Assembly: GCA_030680175.1 (NCBI GenBank)
Contig: JAUXWO010000030.1
Location: 154,956-218,955, forward strand
DNA length: 64,000 nucleotides
From: Vicinamibacterales bacterium
GTDB lineage: Bacteria > Acidobacteriota > Vicinamibacteria > Vicinamibacterales > UBA2999
Direction: 5' to 3'
Part shown: piece by piece, positions 17,834 to 27,165 of the stretch
Numbering within the stretch: the first letter of the stretch is position 1
Layout of the letters: every line of letters begins with the position of its first letter
Notes under the pieces: model-generated
Told to the model about the DNA's origin: nothing
Databases searched by the model: none
Seen by the model: only the letters and a program-made list of their open reading frames with translations
Program-made: the position numbers and the translations under genes

Positions 17834-20086
17834 GTGCGCATCCTCACCTTCAACTGGCACGAAGCCTACGTCTCGACCCTCGCCAAGACCGGCCACGCCT
17901 TCGACGTCGTCGAGCGGATGAAGGGGGGGAGCCGTGCGTGGTTCTACGAGACGCGCCCCCTGCCGCCGAACGCGCGCGTGGTGCGCGAGGCGACGGCGCG
18001 CGAGGGCCTGCGCCGGCACGGCTACGACGTGCTGATCTGCCACAACGTGAAGGACGTGCTGTGGGCGCGCGACCTCGACGTGCCGAAGGTGCTGGTGCTG
18101 CACAACCAGCTCTCGACCGAGATCGCCCTCGGCGGATGGAGCGTCGACGCCGCGGCGCATCGCGCCGAGGTGCAGCGCGTCGTCGACGACACCGCGCACC
18201 TCAGGATCGTCTGCATCTCCGAACGCAAGCGCGCGGACTGGGATGTGGACGCCGTCGTGATCACGCCCGGGATCGACCTGGCCGACTATGACGGCTACAC
18301 GGGGGCGGACGCGCGCGTCCTGCGGGTGGGCAACTTCATGAAGGCGCGCGACGTGATGCTGGGTTACCAGGATCAGCTGCGCATCCTGAAGGGCCAGCCC
18401 TCGACCCTGCTCGGGCTCAACGAGCCGGAGCCGGGTGCCGAGAGCCGGTTCTCCCGGAGCTGGGACGACCTGAAGCAGTGCTTCCGCAGCCATCGCGTGT
18501 TCCTGAACACGACGGTCGAGGGCTACGAGGACGGCTACAACCTCGCCATGCTCGAAGCCATGGCCACGGGCATGCCCATCGTCAGCACCCCGAACCAGAG
18601 CTCGCCGATCGAGAACGGCGTGAACGGGTTCGTCTCCGCGGATCGCGAGTGGCTCGGCGAGCAGATCGCCGTGCTGCTGGCGGACCAGCCGCTCGCCGAG
18701 CGGCTCGGGCAGGCCGCGCGGCAGACCGTGGCCCGGCGGTTCGCCATGGCGGACTTCGTCGCGAAGTGGAACCGCGTGTTCGACGAGACGGCGGCCCTCG
18801 CGCGCCGCCCGGTGCAGGTCTCTGTCGGCGCCCCCGATCCACCGGCACGACCCGCGCCGTCACGGACGCGGGTGCTGCTGTCCTATGTCTCGTACCCGGC
18901 GACGACCGCGCGGTATCTCGAAGACAGCCTGCGCCGCAGCCACGACGTGGTGACGACGGGCCCGGCGATGAGCGAGTCGCTGCGCCAGGCGTGGAACCTT
19001 CAGAACATGAAGGAGGCGATCAGGCCGCATGACATCCCGGCGGCCAACGAGACGGATGTCTCGGCCGTGGTGGATCAGCTCGCGGCGCAATGGACGCCGG
19101 ACCTGTACCTGTGGGTCGAGTCGGTGCACGGCCACTTCCCGCGGGGCATCCCGCGCCTGGGCTGCCCGACGGCGTGCTACCTGATCGACTCGCACATGAA
19201 CCTGTCGTGGCACCTCGAGTGGGCCCGCCACTTCGACCACGTGTTCGTGGCGCAGCGCGAGTACATCCCGGAGTTCCTCGCGGCCGGCTGCGGCCACGTC
19301 GAGTGGCTGCCGCTCGGGTGCGACCCGGTGATGCACGGCCCGGCGGCTGGCCCGAAGCGCTACGACGTCGGCTTCGTCGGCAGTTTGACCGGGCACCATC
19401 AGCGACGGCAGCGCCTCCTCGGCCAGTTGCGCCGGCGCTTCCACGTGCACGTCGAGCGGGCGTTCCTGCGCGAGATGGCCGCCACGCTCTCCGCCTCGCG
19501 CCTCGTCTTCAACGACGCCGTACGGCGCGACCTGAACATGCGCGTCTTCGAGACCCTGTGCGCCGGCTCGCTGCTGCTCACCGACCGCGCCGAGCCGAGC
19601 GGTCTCGACGAGCTGTTCACCGACCGCGAGCACCTCGTGATCTGGGACGATGAGACGCTCGAGGATCTGGTGGAGTACTACCTGACGCACGAGGACGAGC
19701 GCGAGCGCATCGCCGCGGCCGGACGCGCCCACGTGCTGGCGCGTCACACCTACGACCACCGCACGGCGTATCTGCTGGAGGCCTCGCTCGGCGGCGGCGT
19801 CCGTCCAGGTGCGACCACTGTGCAGGGGCGGACGATTCAGGACCCGCTCGTGCAGGACGCGCTGGCGCTGGCGGGCCGCGGCCAGGACGCCGAGGCGCTC
19901 GCCCGGCTGGCCCTGATCGACGACGCCCGTGAATTGTCAGGTTGGGAGTGGTTCACCGCGCACGAGGCGGCGTCGGGCCTGCTGCACCGCCAGGGCCGCC
20001 ACGACGAAGCCGACGCCCGCCAACTCGCCGCCCTCGCCGCCCTGCCCCCAGAGGACCGCGCCCGGCTGCGCACGGCGACGCTCTGA
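17834..20086 (+). CDS. Two-module glycosyltransferase: N-terminal GT1/4-like + C-terminal CgeB-like
   Basis: EGYEDGYNLAMLEAMATGMPIVSTPNQSSPIENGVNGFVS then FVGSLTGHHQRRQRLL...RVFETLCAGSLLLTDRAEPSGLDELF. Confidence 0.8.
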   Translation: MRILTFNWHEAYVSTLAKTGHAFDVVERMKGGSRAWFYETRPLPPNARVVREATAREGLRRHGYDVLICHNVKDVLWARDLDVPKVLVLHNQLSTEIALGGWSVDAAAHRAEVQRVVDDTAHLRIVCISERKRADWDVDAVVITPGIDLADYDGYTGADARVLRVGNFMKARDVMLGYQDQLRILKGQPSTLLGLNEPEPGAESRFSRSWDDLKQCFRSHRVFLNTTVEGYEDGYNLAMLEAMATGMPIVSTPNQSSPIENGVNGFVSADREWLGEQIAVLLADQPLAERLGQAARQTVARRFAMADFVAKWNRVFDETAALARRPVQVSVGAPDPPARPAPSRTRVLLSYVSYPATTARYLEDSLRRSHDVVTTGPAMSESLRQAWNLQNMKEAIRPHDIPAANETDVSAVVDQLAAQWTPDLYLWVESVHGHFPRGIPRLGCPTACYLIDSHMNLSWHLEWARHFDHVFVAQREYIPEFLAAGCGHVEWLPLGCDPVMHGPAAGPKRYDVGFVGSLTGHHQRRQRLLGQLRRRFHVHVERAFLREMAATLSASRLVFNDAVRRDLNMRVFETLCAGSLLLTDRAEPSGLDELFTDREHLVIWDDETLEDLVEYYLTHEDERERIAAAGRAHVLARHTYDHRTAYLLEASLGGGVRPGATTVQGRTIQDPLVQDALALAGRGQDAEALARLALIDDARELSGWEWFTAHEAASGLLHRQGRHDEADARQLAALAALPPEDRARLRTATL

Positions 20087-20364
20087 TGGGTAGTGGGTAG
20101 TGGGTAGTGGGTAGTGGGTAGTGGGTAGTGGGTAGTGAGTAGTGGGTCGTAGGTCGTGGGTCGTCGGGTGGACAGTGGACGGTGGACGGTGGACGGTGGA
20201 CGGTGGACGGTGGACGGTGGACGGTGGACGGTGGACGGTCTACCGACCTACCACCTACTACAACCCACCACCCATGACTACGACCTACGACCTACGACCT
20301 ACTACCTACTACCTACTACCCACTACCTACTACCTACTACCCACTACCCACTACCCACTACCCA
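20087..20364. repeat. Heptanucleotide tandem repeats forming a mirrored convergent-gene spacer
   Basis: (GGGTAGT)x7 plus degenerate units 20088-20164; (GTGGACR)x10 20168-20237; C-rich CTACCTA/CCCACTA units ~20240-20364 complementary to the first block. Confidence 0.95.
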
Positions 20365-21507
20365 CGTTTGTCCGCGCTCGACGGCCGCGTAGACGCCCTC
20401 GTAGCCCGCCATCATGCGGTGCAGGGTGAAGTGGGCCTCGAAGGCGCGGCGGCCCAGGGCGACGAGGCCGGCGCGGGTGCCGGGCGGTGCCGACAGCGAC
20501 TCGTCAAGCACCTCGGCAAGCGAGCCCGGCGTCTCGGCGTCGAAGAGCCATCCCGCGCCGTAGCCCGCGACGAGCTCGCGCAGCGCGGGGATGTCGTTGG
20601 CGACCACCGGCACGTCCGCGCGGAAGGCCTCGACCACCGCCAGGCCGAAGGTCTCGGTCGTCGAGGGCTGCACGAGCAGGTCGGCGATGCGGAGCACCGA
20701 CGCGGCCTCCGGCAGGTAGTCGGTGAACACGACGTGCGGCGCGACCCCAAGTTCTTCGGCGCGTGCGCGCAGCGGTTCGAGTTCGGGGCCTTCGCCGACG
20801 AGGATCGCGACGACGTCGTGGCGCTGCCGGACCTGAGGGAGCGCGTCGATCAGGGCCCGCTGATGCTTCTGGGCCGTGAGGCTCCCGATGGTGACGAGCA
20901 GCCGTGCGCCGCGGGCCTGCCGCTCCAGCGCGGGAGTGAGCATCGCTGGCAGCGCCGGAATCGGGGGCGCGGGCGCGAGGCCGTAGGGCACCACGTGGGC
21001 GGCTTTCGGCCGTGCGCCGTCGCGCTCCACGTCCCGGCGCGCGGCGTCGGATGGGAAGACCACCGCCGCCACGTCGCCGAGCGTCGAGACGTCCTCGGCC
21101 AGCTGCGCCGGCGTGCGGTGGCGGCTCCAGCCGTGTACCGTCTGGATCACCGGCACGTGGTCGTGGAGGCCGGAGGCCAGCGTAAGGCCGAGGCGGGCGG
21201 GGACGCCGGCGTGCGCATGGATCAGGCTGGGGGTGCGTGCGGCGATCGCCTGCCGTACCGCCTGCAGCGCCACCGCGTTCAGCGCTGTGTCGCGCGTGAA
21301 CGTGGAGTCGGCCAGCACGAGCCTCACCCCGGCGCGGCCGAGCCGGTCGAGGTACTCCGGGTAGTGCTCGTAGCCCGGCGCGGGCGTGCGGGAGGCGGCG
21401 ACGATCACGTGGGCGCCGGCGCGCTGCTGCGCGAGCGCGAGCTCCGTGACGGCGCGGCCCGCCCCGCCTTGCAGGAACGTGGCGAGATGGACGAGGACGC
21501 GGCTCAC
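20344..21507 (-). CDS. Glycosyltransferase family 4
   Basis: VLVHLATFLQGGAGRAVTELALAQQRAGAHV; QPSTTETFGLAVVEAFRADVPVVAND; last residues (TWVVGSG*) lie in the repeat. Confidence 0.88.
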   Translation of the reverse strand: MSRVLVHLATFLQGGAGRAVTELALAQQRAGAHVIVAASRTPAPGYEHYPEYLDRLGRAGVRLVLADSTFTRDTALNAVALQAVRQAIAARTPSLIHAHAGVPARLGLTLASGLHDHVPVIQTVHGWSRHRTPAQLAEDVSTLGDVAAVVFPSDAARRDVERDGARPKAAHVVPYGLAPAPPIPALPAMLTPALERQARGARLLVTIGSLTAQKHQRALIDALPQVRQRHDVVAILVGEGPELEPLRARAEELGVAPHVVFTDYLPEAASVLRIADLLVQPSTTETFGLAVVEAFRADVPVVANDIPALRELVAGYGAGWLFDAETPGSLAEVLDESLSAPPGTRAGLVALGRRAFEAHFTLHRMMAGYEGVYAAVERGQTWVVGSG

Positions 21508-22469
21508 GGGGCCTCCTGGCGTTGACGCACGAAGAAGTTGCCGACCTGGCAGACGCCCTCGGAGCCGTGCGCCTGGCCGAGCGCCCGCGCGAGGTGCGGC
21601 AGTTCGGCGAAGTCGGTCTCGATCCAGACATCCCAGTCCGCGCCCGCGGCCTCCCGCATCGGGAACTCGTCGAGCACACGGCGGTACATCGCCGCGCCCG
21701 CGCCGGCACCCGCGATGTGCACCGCCGCCGACGGGGGGAGGTCCGTGGTCCGGCAGAGGTACGCGAGCTTGGTGCGGATGACGCATTCGAGCTGGCGATC
21801 GCGGAGCGCGGCGCTCCACTGCGTCCCGTGCAGACGGTAGGTGTAGAGGCGCTCCGGCAGGCGCGCGAGTGCGTGCGACGGCAGCAGCCGGAGCCACAGG
21901 TCGTAGTCCTCGGCCGGCGCGAAGCGGCCGTCGTAGCCGCCGGCGGCGACGAGCACGTCGCGCCGGGCCATCACGCTGCCGTGCGTGATGACGCACGTGC
22001 GCGGCAGGTGCTCGCGGAGCGCCTCCGGCGCGCGCACCGGGTCGTGCTCGCGCCGCACCTGCTCGGTCCATGCGTTGGTGACCGGGGCGCCGGCCGCGTC
22101 GATGTAGTCCGCGCAGGTGGCGACGAGGGCCACGTCCGCGTGCGCGTCGAGATAGGCCACCTGCCGGGCGAAGCGCCCGGGGTGCGACAGGTCGTCGCCG
22201 TCCTGCCGGGCCACGAGATCGCCGCGGGCCTCCGCCAGGCCGAGGTTGAGGGCAGCCGCGAACCCGGCGCCCCCGGTGGAGAGCAGCCGGAAGCCGGGGC
22301 GGACCCGCGCCTCCAGCCACGCACGGCTGCCGTCGGTGCTGCCATCGTCGATGGCGAGCACTTCGATGCGGGCGAAGGTCTGCGCCTCGAGGCTGGCGAC
22401 GGCCTCGGGAAGGTACGGCAGCGCGTTGCGCACGGGCAGCAGCACCGAGACGCGAGGCGTGGTCAGCAT
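21504..22469 (-). CDS. Glycosyltransferase family 2
   Basis: PRVSVLLPVRNALPYLPEAVASLEAQTFARIEVLAIDDGSTDGS, ARQDGDDLSHPGRF. Confidence 0.93.
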   Translation of the reverse strand: MLTTPRVSVLLPVRNALPYLPEAVASLEAQTFARIEVLAIDDGSTDGSRAWLEARVRPGFRLLSTGGAGFAAALNLGLAEARGDLVARQDGDDLSHPGRFARQVAYLDAHADVALVATCADYIDAAGAPVTNAWTEQVRREHDPVRAPEALREHLPRTCVITHGSVMARRDVLVAAGGYDGRFAPAEDYDLWLRLLPSHALARLPERLYTYRLHGTQWSAALRDRQLECVIRTKLAYLCRTTDLPPSAAVHIAGAGAGAAMYRRVLDEFPMREAAGADWDVWIETDFAELPHLARALGQAHGSEGVCQVGNFFVRQRQEAP

Positions 22470-23635
22470 GCGTGTGCCCGCCGCGCGACCGCGCGCGTCA
22501 CGTGGTCGGCCTGCCGCACCATCTCGTCGAGGGCGAGCAGGACGGGCCGCCAGAGCGCGGGGCCGAGCGCCGCGTCCACCCCGGTACGCCACAGGCGCGG
22601 CGCAAAGGCGACGCCGAGCGTCTCCTGGATGTCGCGGCGCCGTGTGGGGCGCACACCGAGTCGATCGAGTTCGGCGGCGATCTCCATCAACGGGCCTTCG
22701 AGGGGCCAGGCGCGGCCATCGCGCGCGGCCTCCGCCACCGCGCGCTCGCCGCGGGCCCACGCGATCACGGGCTGCAGGCGCGAGAGGCCGTCGGCCACCG
22801 CGTCTCGGCGCGTCCGGACGTCCACATGCCCGGTCGTCGTGATCGTCAGGGGACGGGCGCACCGGCCGGCGAAGTCGTCGATCGTCCCGCGGCCCCAGCC
22901 TTCCTTGAAGGCGCCGGTGCCGCAGTCGACGCACGGGATCGTCATCGCATCGGCCACCAGCGAGAGCAGGCGGATCGTCGCTGCCGCGGAGGGGTCCGGC
23001 TGATGCGGCCGGCCGAGATCGATCCCGACGAGGCCCACGCGGGCCGCGCCGCCCCGTGCGGCGGCCGCCACGGCCGTCGCGATCCAGTTGCCCCACGTGG
23101 GCGCCGGGTCCAGCACGAAGACCCGCCCGGGATCCACGCCGCCGAGCAGCGCCGCGGGCGTGTGCGGCGTGATCGCCACAAGCGGAACGCCGGCCAGCGG
23201 GTTGTGGCCGCCGCGATCCGCGACGTGGCGCGTGCTGAGGCGCGCATCGACGGGCGCCTGGTGCTCCACGATGACGAGGTCGGGCGCCAGGCCATGGTCG
23301 CCGAGCAGCTCCGCACCGCGCGGCGAGGTCACGAGGCAGAGGCGGTCGCGGTGCGCGACGAGCTGGGGCGCCTGCGCGCCAAGCGAGGGCCCCGTGCCCA
23401 CCACGAGCACCGACCGCCCGTCGAAGTCGGGCCGCCCGATGGCGACCGCCGGCGCCTCGAGACGCCAGCACAGCGGGTCGAGCGTGGCGCCGACGAAGCC
23501 GTCGTGCTCCTCCTCGTAGAGACGCCAGGCGCGGTCGAGCCACGTGGCGGACGGCGCCCCCGCGTCGAGCTCGGACGCACTCAGGTAGGCATCGGATCCG
23601 ACCCGATCGATGAGGTCGAGGACGGGTGACGTCAT
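22463..23635 (-). CDS. DUF115/MptE-like protein (Maf-type motility-associated factor, short form)
   Basis: FDGRSVLVVGTGPSLGAQAPQLVAHRDRLCLVTSPRGAELL; DLVIVEHQAP; GIDLGR. Confidence 0.65.
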   Translation of the reverse strand: MTSPVLDLIDRVGSDAYLSASELDAGAPSATWLDRAWRLYEEEHDGFVGATLDPLCWRLEAPAVAIGRPDFDGRSVLVVGTGPSLGAQAPQLVAHRDRLCLVTSPRGAELLGDHGLAPDLVIVEHQAPVDARLSTRHVADRGGHNPLAGVPLVAITPHTPAALLGGVDPGRVFVLDPAPTWGNWIATAVAAAARGGAARVGLVGIDLGRPHQPDPSAAATIRLLSLVADAMTIPCVDCGTGAFKEGWGRGTIDDFAGRCARPLTITTTGHVDVRTRRDAVADGLSRLQPVIAWARGERAVAEAARDGRAWPLEGPLMEIAAELDRLGVRPTRRRDIQETLGVAFAPRLWRTGVDAALGPALWRPVLLALDEMVRQADHVTRAVARRAHAC

Positions 23636-24729
23636 GACGCGAGCCTGAGCCCGTGCGTGAAGCCGTGGTCGCGGCCGGCGGCCGCGCGGCGCAGCACGGC
23701 GTCGAGCCGTGTGGCGACGGCTGCCGTGCCGTGCCCCTGCGCACGGAGGCGACCGGCCTCGCCGAGCCGCGCCGCCAGCGCCGGATCCGAGAGCACGCGT
23801 ACGAGGCGATCCGCGAGCAGGGCGATCGCGCCGGTCTCCACGACGTACCCCTCGCACCCATCGTCGAGAATCGATCGCGTGTGGCCGGCGGGCGTTGCCA
23901 CGACCGGCCGGCCCGCGGCCATGGCCTCGAGCAGCACCGTCGGGACGCCCTCGCGGTTCGACGGCAGCGCCAGCACCCGGGCCGCGGCGAGTTCCGCCGC
24001 GATGTCGTGCTGGACGCCCGCGAACTGCACGGCGTGGGCCACGCCGAGGTCCGCGGCCGACTGGCGCAGGCGCGCCTCCTCGACCGGGTTGCCGCCGCCG
24101 ACGAGGCGGAGTTCCGTGCCGGGCACCCGTGCGCGCACGAGCGGCAGCGCGGCGATCAGATCGCCAAGCCGCTTGCGCGGGTGAAGGTTGGCCACCGAGA
24201 GAATCCGCAGGGGCGTGTCGGGGCCAGCCAGCGGCAGGGCCGTCAGGGGGGTGATGTCGGCCGCCTTGCCGAGCACCGTCGTCCGCGGGGACGCTGCGTC
24301 GAAGCAGGCGGCGAGCTGCGGCGTCGTGAAGAGCGCCGCGTCCGCGGCGTTGACGAGCGTGACGTCCGGCGTCCACGCGAAGTCGCCCTCGACGCGGAAC
24401 ATCCCCGCGAGGTCGTAGCCCTTCCAGTAGACGAAGGCGGCGTCGGTGCGCCCCAGCAGGAAGGGCGCCAGGCGGTACGCGCACCGGTCGAACAGCACGT
24501 GGACGACGTCCCAGCCATCGCCGAGCAGGCGGTGCAGGCCCGCCGGACGTGACGTGACGTGGACGCCATCGGCCACCCCCGCAAACGCCTCGCGGAGCGG
24601 GCCATCGTGGAACGCGAGCACCTCGTGCGACACGCCGTGCCGGGGCATGGCCTGCAGCAGGCGGAGGAACGTGGTCTCCATGCCGCCGGGCGCAAAGGCC
24701 TCGAGGACGTGGAGCATGCGGTAGGTCAT
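23632..24729 (-). CDS. Glycosyltransferase family 4
   Basis: LHVLEAFAPGGMETTFLRLLQAMPRHG; LRILSVANLHPRKRLGDLIAAL; PSNREGVPTVLLEAMAAGRPVVAT. Confidence 0.9.
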   Translation of the reverse strand: MTYRMLHVLEAFAPGGMETTFLRLLQAMPRHGVSHEVLAFHDGPLREAFAGVADGVHVTSRPAGLHRLLGDGWDVVHVLFDRCAYRLAPFLLGRTDAAFVYWKGYDLAGMFRVEGDFAWTPDVTLVNAADAALFTTPQLAACFDAASPRTTVLGKAADITPLTALPLAGPDTPLRILSVANLHPRKRLGDLIAALPLVRARVPGTELRLVGGGNPVEEARLRQSAADLGVAHAVQFAGVQHDIAAELAAARVLALPSNREGVPTVLLEAMAAGRPVVATPAGHTRSILDDGCEGYVVETGAIALLADRLVRVLSDPALAARLGEAGRLRAQGHGTAAVATRLDAVLRRAAAGRDHGFTHGLRLAS

Positions 24730-25244
24730 GAGGCGGCCCTCGGCGCGCGTCGCAGGACGGCCATGGTCCTGGCAAGGCGCGCGGGAATGGCGAGCAGCAG
24801 GTGAATGGTGGCGAGCGTCACGAGGCTCGCGAGTGCGATGACGGCCTGGCGCCGGAGGACGGGCCCGGCGCGCCGCGTCGTGATCAGCCCATCGGGCGTG
24901 ATGGCCTCGAACCCGCCCGGGGCGAGCAGGAACGCCGTGCGATCCACGTTGGCGGAGGCGGCGCCGTGCGGGTCCAGCCAGAGGACCACAACGCGGTCGT
25001 ACCCGGTGTGCCGCGCCCGGCGGTACAGGCCGCTCGTCAGGAAGGGCCACGCCTCGAATTGCGGGCGCGCGTCGTAGATCAGCGTGCGTTCGGGGCCGAT
25101 GCCGCAGCCGGCCAGCGAGGACTCGGCGCCCGGAGTGGCGACGACCGTCACCTCGCACCCGGGCGAGACGCGCGCAAGCGTGTGGAGCGCGGTCGCCAGG
25201 TGACGGCCGGTCCGGAGCAGCAGGATGCGTTCAGGCCGCCACAT
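24726..25244 (-). CDS. Hypothetical protein with GT9-like N-terminus and C-terminal hydrophobic helix
   Basis: MWRPERILLLRTGRHLATALHTLARVSPGCEVTVVAT; ATGA overlap with downstream GT4, overlaps asnB end. Confidence 0.55.
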   Translation of the reverse strand: MWRPERILLLRTGRHLATALHTLARVSPGCEVTVVATPGAESSLAGCGIGPERTLIYDARPQFEAWPFLTSGLYRRARHTGYDRVVVLWLDPHGAASANVDRTAFLLAPGGFEAITPDGLITTRRAGPVLRRQAVIALASLVTLATIHLLLAIPARLARTMAVLRRAPRAAS

Positions 25245-27147
25245 CGAGGGTCTCCACTCCGGCATCCAGAACCTCGGTCGCCCATCCCTCGAACACGAAG
25301 AGCGTCCAGAGCCGCCGCCACGCGCCATCGTCGCCGGCGAAGAAGCGCGCCTTCAGCCGCTCGACGCCCGCGGGATCGAACACCCCGCGACGCCGGACGC
25401 GCGCGGGCGAGAGCAGGTCGTGGAGCAGGGGCGCCACCGAGCGCCGCATCCAGGTGTTGTAGGGCAGGCCGAACCCCATCTTCGGCCTGAACAGGATCTC
25501 GTCGGGCAGCAGATCCCGCAGCGCCTGCTTCAGCACCCACTTGCCGGTGCCGTCGCGGAGCTTCATCTCCCAGGGGATGCGCGCCGCCGCCTCGGTGAAT
25601 CGCGGGTCGAGCATCGGCACGCGGACTTCGAGCGAGTGCGCCATCGACATGGCGTCGATGTCGCGCAGCAGGACGTACGAGAGGTACGCCCGCTGCTCGA
25701 GGCGCGCGATCCAGTCGCCGGGGCGCGCGGGGTCGGCGGGGACGTCGGCGGCCAGCCACGACGCCGGGTCCGCAAACGGCCCATGGGCCGCGGCGAGCTC
25801 ACGCGAGACGATGGCGTCGCGTTCGGCGAGGTCGAAGATCGCGATGCTGTTCGACGTGACGAACTCGCGGTCGAGGCCCGCCGACGCCCGCAACGCGCGG
25901 AGCGTCCGCGCGGCGCCGGGCCAGAGGCTCGACGGCGACAGCCGGTCCAGCGCGCGCATCACCCCGCGGACGTAGCCGGCAGGCAGGGAGCGCCACGGCG
26001 CGGCGGCCTCGGCGTGCGCCAGCAGGTGTGCGTCGCGCGGGTAGCCGAGGAAGAGTTCATCACCGCCCGTCCCCGACAGCGCCACGGTCACGTGCTGGGC
26101 CGCGGCCCACGAGACCCAGTACGCGTTGAGGCCGTCGGAGGTCGGCTGGTCCATCGCCGAGAACGCATGCGGCAGCGCCTCGCGGAACATCGACTCGGTC
26201 AGGACGACTTCCTGGTGATCCGTGTCGTACTTCTCGGCGACGATGCGCGCCCAGGGCCATTCGGTGAGCACCTGCTCATCGGCGCCGACGAAGCCGACCG
26301 AGAACGTCTTGAGCCGGTGCGGGACGCGCGGCGCCGCCAGCGCCACCAGCGCGCTCGAGTCGACGCCGCCGGAGAGGAACAGGCCGAGGGGTCGCTCCGA
26401 CATCATCTGCCGCGCGACGGCCTGCTCGAGCCCGGTGCGCACCAGCGCGATGGCCTCGGTGCTGTCGGTGATCGGCGTGGCGTCCTGGCGCGGCGGCGTC
26501 CAGTAGGTGCGGGTCGTCGTCGTGCCCTGCTCGCGCACGAGCACGCGCCCCGGCGGCAGCGCGTGCACACCGGCCACCATCGTGAGCGGCGGCGGCACGG
26601 CCTGGTAGGTGAGGTACTGCCCGACGGCCTCCCGGTTGATCTCGCGCGACACGCGGCCGCTCGCGAGCATGGCCTTCAGCTCGGACGCGAAGAGGAACGT
26701 CCCCTCGGCCTCGGCCCAGTAGAGCGGCTTCACGCCGTGATGGTCGCGGGCGAGGACCAGGCGCCGTGCGCGGCTGTCCCAGAGGGCGCAGGCGAAGATG
26801 CCGTTCAGCGCGTCGACGAAGTCGACGCCCCGCTCCTCGTAGAGGTGCAGGAGGACCTCGCCATCGCTGTGCGTCCGGCACTGGTGCCCGCGCGCCTCGA
26901 GGCCGGCGCGCAGCTCCAGGTGGTTGTAGATCTCGCCGTTGAAGACGAGCCAGACCGAGCCGTCCTCGTTGGTGAGGGGCTGGCGGCCGCCCGCGACGTC
27001 GATGATCGACAGCCGCCGGAACCCGAGGGCCACGTCATCGTCGACGTGGAACCCTTCATCGTCCGGGCCACGGTGGACCATGGCGGAGGCCATCCGCCTC
27101 ACCGTGCCCTGGTCGGGGCGTCCGAACATGCCTGCGATGCCGCACAT
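25231..27147 (-). CDS. asnB: Asparagine synthase (glutamine-hydrolysing)
   Basis: MCGIAGMFGRPDQGTVRRMASAMVHRGPDDEG...LFLSGGVDSSALVAL...LSGTGGDELFLGYPR. Confidence 0.95.
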   Translation of the reverse strand: MCGIAGMFGRPDQGTVRRMASAMVHRGPDDEGFHVDDDVALGFRRLSIIDVAGGRQPLTNEDGSVWLVFNGEIYNHLELRAGLEARGHQCRTHSDGEVLLHLYEERGVDFVDALNGIFACALWDSRARRLVLARDHHGVKPLYWAEAEGTFLFASELKAMLASGRVSREINREAVGQYLTYQAVPPPLTMVAGVHALPPGRVLVREQGTTTTRTYWTPPRQDATPITDSTEAIALVRTGLEQAVARQMMSERPLGLFLSGGVDSSALVALAAPRVPHRLKTFSVGFVGADEQVLTEWPWARIVAEKYDTDHQEVVLTESMFREALPHAFSAMDQPTSDGLNAYWVSWAAAQHVTVALSGTGGDELFLGYPRDAHLLAHAEAAAPWRSLPAGYVRGVMRALDRLSPSSLWPGAARTLRALRASAGLDREFVTSNSIAIFDLAERDAIVSRELAAAHGPFADPASWLAADVPADPARPGDWIARLEQRAYLSYVLLRDIDAMSMAHSLEVRVPMLDPRFTEAAARIPWEMKLRDGTGKWVLKQALRDLLPDEILFRPKMGFGLPYNTWMRRSVAPLLHDLLSPARVRRRGVFDPAGVERLKARFFAGDDGAWRRLWTLFVFEGWATEVLDAGVETLDVAA

Positions 27148-27165
27148 GGTGTTGCGCTGTCCGTG

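Noticed and set aside
14809-17853. 1014-aa minus-strand ORF
   Set aside because: Antisense shadow of flbD-motAB-dehydratase; typical of very GC-rich DNA lacking stops.
20088-20364. CRISPR array
   Set aside because: Units are contiguous heptamers without unique spacers, and no cas genes are present; it is a tandem repeat.
20142-20429. Short plus-strand ORFs encoding VDGGRWT and YYLLPTT repeats
   Set aside because: Pure translation of the tandem heptamer repeat; no start context or conservation evidence.
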